A stretch of DNA of 6,058 nt from Bacteroidota bacterium (GTDB lineage Bacteria; Bacteroidota; Bacteroidia; UBA7662; CANHCV01): positions 1-6,058 of the forward strand of contig JAIYBD010000164.1 of the NCBI GenBank assembly GCA_027488715.1, written 5' to 3'. Made by a program: the position numbers and the translations under genes. Below the pieces are notes generated by a model. The model was not told the DNA's origin. It saw only the letters and a list, made by a program, of their open reading frames with translations, and ran no database searches. Below are positions 3,960 to 6,058 of the stretch, one piece after another. Position 1 is the stretch's first letter. Each line of letters opens with the position of its first letter.

Positions 3960-5984
3960 TTATTTGTCGTCGCCTCCGGTACGTCCTTCGAACAAACTAC
4001 CGGCGCCTTTGGAATCTTCTTCTCCAGAAACACGCTTGTATTTGATGTTACCTTCAAAATCTGAACCCAATACTTCCAATTCGGTACGACGGTTCAACTG
4101 GAACAACGCCTCTTGTTTGTCTTTGGGTTGCTTCAAGATGAAGGCTTCGGTGAGCAATTCCATTTTTCCATTCACCAAGGCGGTATAAGGCTTTTGTTCT
4201 CCGAATCCTTTGGGTACCATACGAGCTGAATCAATTCCATTGGTGATCAAGAAGTTCACTACCGATTGTGCACGCGCTTGAGAAAGCGAATCGTTGTAGC
4301 GATCGGTTGCGCGGCTATCGGTGTGGGAATAAATACCGATCGTTAAATTGGGCGATTTCCGCATAAGATCTACCAAGATGTTCAGGCTTTTTTCCGATTC
4401 TGGGCGCAAATTGGCGCTGTTCAAATCGTACAAAATGTCTTCCAAAACAATGGTTTGTGGTGGAATGGGAGCAATACCAATGGTCAATTCAAAATTCTTG
4501 GAGAATTCTTCATTCTTCGATGAAACGCTTCCCGTATTTCCGAAGTATTTATCCTTGTTAACCAACAAAGCATAATCGGTATTCGATTTCAACTTGAATT
4601 TGATCTGGCCTTTTTCATCGGTCATTCCATCGCGGAAAGAAGAATCGGGCAATAAATACAACTTCACGGTGGCGTTGGGAAGGATTTTTCCGGTTGAATC
4701 GTCTTTTACGGTAACCATTACGTTGAATTCCAAGGGAGTAATTTCCCACTCCCAAACGTCGAATCCGCCCTTGGTGCCTTCACGATTGGAGGATAAGAAT
4801 CCTCGAGTGAAGGATGGGTTTGCGATGTAATAAATATCGTCGGCGGTGGAGTTGATGGGTAAACCTACGTTTTTAGGCGCCGACCAGTTTCCGTCTTGCA
4901 TGGAAGATCTGAAGATATCGTAGCCACCGTAACCGGTATGGCCCTTGGAGGCGAACATCAAGTCGCCGGATTCGTGAACAACCGGGAACGATTCGTCGTT
5001 AGAGGTGTTAATGATGGGGCCCAAATTGATGGGATCCTCCCAACCGTTTCCTTTACGTTTCGCACTGTAAATGTCGATACCGCCGTAACCACCGGGGGCG
5101 TTGGTCGCCGAGAAAAACAAGGTTTTTCCGTCGTTGCTCAAATAGGGATTCGCCAACATAACGGTATCTCCAAAGAAAGAAATCTTTTCGGGTGCTTCCC
5201 AATCGGCTGAAGCGCGTTTTGAAACGTACAAGTAGATTTTTCCAGTTTTATCAGCAACCGAAAAATAGGCTTGTGTTCCGTTTTTGGTGAAAGAAGCAGC
5301 ACCTTCATTGAACGGGCTGTTGATTAATCCTTTCAATGGGGTTGGTGAACTCCATTTATTGTTTTTGTCTAAGAATGCCTCAAACAAGTCAGAGAATTTC
5401 TCTCCGGTACCTGCTTCAGGTTTCTTACCGGCAGCTTCTTCCCGCTTGGAAACAAAAACGATTCCGTTTTTCTTATAAAAATTCGCACCATAATCATGGA
5501 AACGGGTGTTGAAACGTCCGAAGTTACTCACTTTGATTCGAGTAGGCTTGTTCATTCCCTCTTTGAATTCACCAATTTCCTTGATTCGGGAAGGTCCTTG
5601 TGCATTTCCAGGATTAACTTCATTGTACTTGTTGTATTGCGCAATCGCCGCATCAAATTGCCCCAAAGAACGCAATGCTTCTGCATACATGAAGTACACT
5701 TCCATATTTTTTGGGCCTGCAGCCACCATACTTTCGTAAACAGAAAGGGCTTTCTTGTATTGAAATCCCTTCAAATAAGCTTGAGCAGCTTTGATTTGAA
5801 TATCTTCTTTTTGATCTTTCAGTGTTTTATCTTTGGAAACTTCCAAAAATGCATTTCCAGCAGCAAAATATTGCTCTTGATCGAACAATGTTTGTGCTTT
5901 TTTCAAAGCCTTATTGTCCTTCTGAGCAATAGCAGAAATTCCTGAAAAACAGAGGGTTAGGAATAAAATTGAAATACGCTTCAT
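3960..5984 (-). CDS. OmpA-family envelope protein: TPR, PD40 beta-propeller, carboxypeptidase-regulatory domain, OmpA C-terminal domain
   Basis: A 674-residue exported protein probably tethered to peptidoglycan on the periplasmic side of the outer membrane. Residues 1-20 form a signal peptide (ends SAIAQ). TPR-like helices occupy about 27-130 (AEALRSLGQFDAAIAQYNKY). A WD40-like PD40 propeller spans about 155-412, with repeats such as YLSNDGKTLFFSA and GYGGYDIFRS. A carboxypeptidase-regulatory beta-sandwich covers 418-480 (TGKILPNATVKLYLL). The OmpA-like domain covers about 510-640, with HTDSRATDRYNDSLSQARAQS; D556 and R571 match the diaminopimelate-binding pair of E. coli OmpA, and NRRTELEV (631-638) is conserved. 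An acidic, glycine-rich tail ends in GGDDK. The same domain order is found in PorE of the type IX secretion system, but PorE is a lipoprotein and no lipobox is seen here, so I assign no symbol. It is transcribed alone from the promoter at 6008-6038 and ends at hairpin 2. Confidence 0.93.
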   Translation of the reverse strand: MKRISILFLTLCFSGISAIAQKDNKALKKAQTLFDQEQYFAAGNAFLEVSKDKTLKDQKEDIQIKAAQAYLKGFQYKKALSVYESMVAAGPKNMEVYFMYAEALRSLGQFDAAIAQYNKYNEVNPGNAQGPSRIKEIGEFKEGMNKPTRIKVSNFGRFNTRFHDYGANFYKKNGIVFVSKREEAAGKKPEAGTGEKFSDLFEAFLDKNNKWSSPTPLKGLINSPFNEGAASFTKNGTQAYFSVADKTGKIYLYVSKRASADWEAPEKISFFGDTVMLANPYLSNDGKTLFFSATNAPGGYGGIDIYSAKRKGNGWEDPINLGPIINTSNDESFPVVHESGDLMFASKGHTGYGGYDIFRSSMQDGNWSAPKNVGLPINSTADDIYYIANPSFTRGFLSSNREGTKGGFDVWEWEITPLEFNVMVTVKDDSTGKILPNATVKLYLLPDSSFRDGMTDEKGQIKFKLKSNTDYALLVNKDKYFGNTGSVSSKNEEFSKNFELTIGIAPIPPQTIVLEDILYDLNSANLRPESEKSLNILVDLMRKSPNLTIGIYSHTDSRATDRYNDSLSQARAQSVVNFLITNGIDSARMVPKGFGEQKPYTALVNGKMELLTEAFILKQPKDKQEALFQLNRRTELEVLGSDFEGNIKYKRVSGEEDSKGAGSLFEGRTGGDDK

Positions 5985-6007
5985 GGTAGGTTGGTCTTAC
6001 GTAAAAT

Positions 6008-6038
6008 CAAAAATAAGAAACGCATTCCAAGAAACCAA
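6008..6038 (-). promoter_or_regulatory. Promoter of the OmpA-family gene (TTG -33, TATTTTTG -7)
   Basis: On the minus strand TTG (plus-strand 6038-6036) is followed after exactly 20 bases by TATTTTTG (6015-6008), an ideal Bacteroidota promoter. The start codon at 5984 lies 23 bases after the -7 element, giving a short leader with no strong Shine-Dalgarno site (ACCAACCTACC before the ATG). The -33 TTG is shared with the end of the upstream terminator's T-tract. Confidence 0.75.
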
Positions 6039-6058
6039 AAAAAACGGGCCGAAGCCCG
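6037..6058 (-). terminator. Intrinsic terminator of an unseen upstream minus-strand gene
   Basis: On the minus strand CGGGC-TTCG-GCCCG (plus-strand 6058-6045) forms a 5-bp GC stem capped by the very stable UUCG tetraloop. It is followed directly by eight T (6044-6037). The stem may extend past the window edge. It indicates a gene ending just beyond 6058 on the same strand as the OmpA-family gene. Confidence 0.88.

Noticed and set aside
5496..5945. 149-codon open frame on the plus strand, antisense to the OmpA-family gene
   Set aside because: Leu/Phe/Ser-rich shadow of the minus-strand coding sequence. It has no recognisable domain and no start context, while the minus-strand protein is well supported.

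Overview
The window comes from a member of the Bacteroidota. Three things point there. Gene starts are preceded by the Bacteroidota -7 promoter element TAnnTTTG rather than by sigma-70 boxes and strong Shine-Dalgarno sites. The 674-residue envelope protein has the TPR / PD40 propeller / CarboxypepD-regulatory / OmpA order typical of that phylum. The MnmE, DUF4956, DUF2490 and DUF1801-YdeI proteins all read like Bacteroidota versions. I cannot name a genus. No tRNA, rRNA, CRISPR array, insertion sequence or clear horizontal-transfer signal was seen.

Layout. (1) Positions 1-572, minus strand: N-terminal 190 codons of mnmE (tRNA wobble-uridine modification GTPase), cut by the window edge. (2) 573-707: divergent promoter region. 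(3) 708-3112, plus strand: four genes joined by overlapping stop/start codons. They encode a small lipoprotein, a VTC-family (polyphosphate-polymerase-like) enzyme, a multi-pass inner-membrane protein (DUF4956) and a DUF2490 outer-membrane beta-barrel. (4) 3147-3779, plus: a DUF1801/YdeI-like cytoplasmic protein with its own -7 element. (5) 3780-3959: a convergent intergenic region with six copies of an 8-bp word arranged as two hairpins plus a 25-bp tandem repeat. (6) 3960-5984, minus: the OmpA-family envelope protein. (7) 5985-6058: its promoter, overlapping the terminator of an unseen upstream minus-strand gene.

The most interesting unit is the four-gene operon. It has one predicted component for each envelope layer: a cytosolic polymer-forming enzyme, an inner-membrane protein, a lipoprotein and an outer-membrane barrel. 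My inference is a module that makes a polyphosphate-like polyanion and handles or senses it across the envelope. The VTC gene also carries an uninterrupted run of 18 A, a possible slippage switch. The second point of interest is the repeat-built terminator region at 3812-3938, where one 5' hairpin arm can choose among three 3' arms. The third is the set of -7 elements lying only 4-6 nt before start codons, which implies leaderless or nearly leaderless mRNAs.
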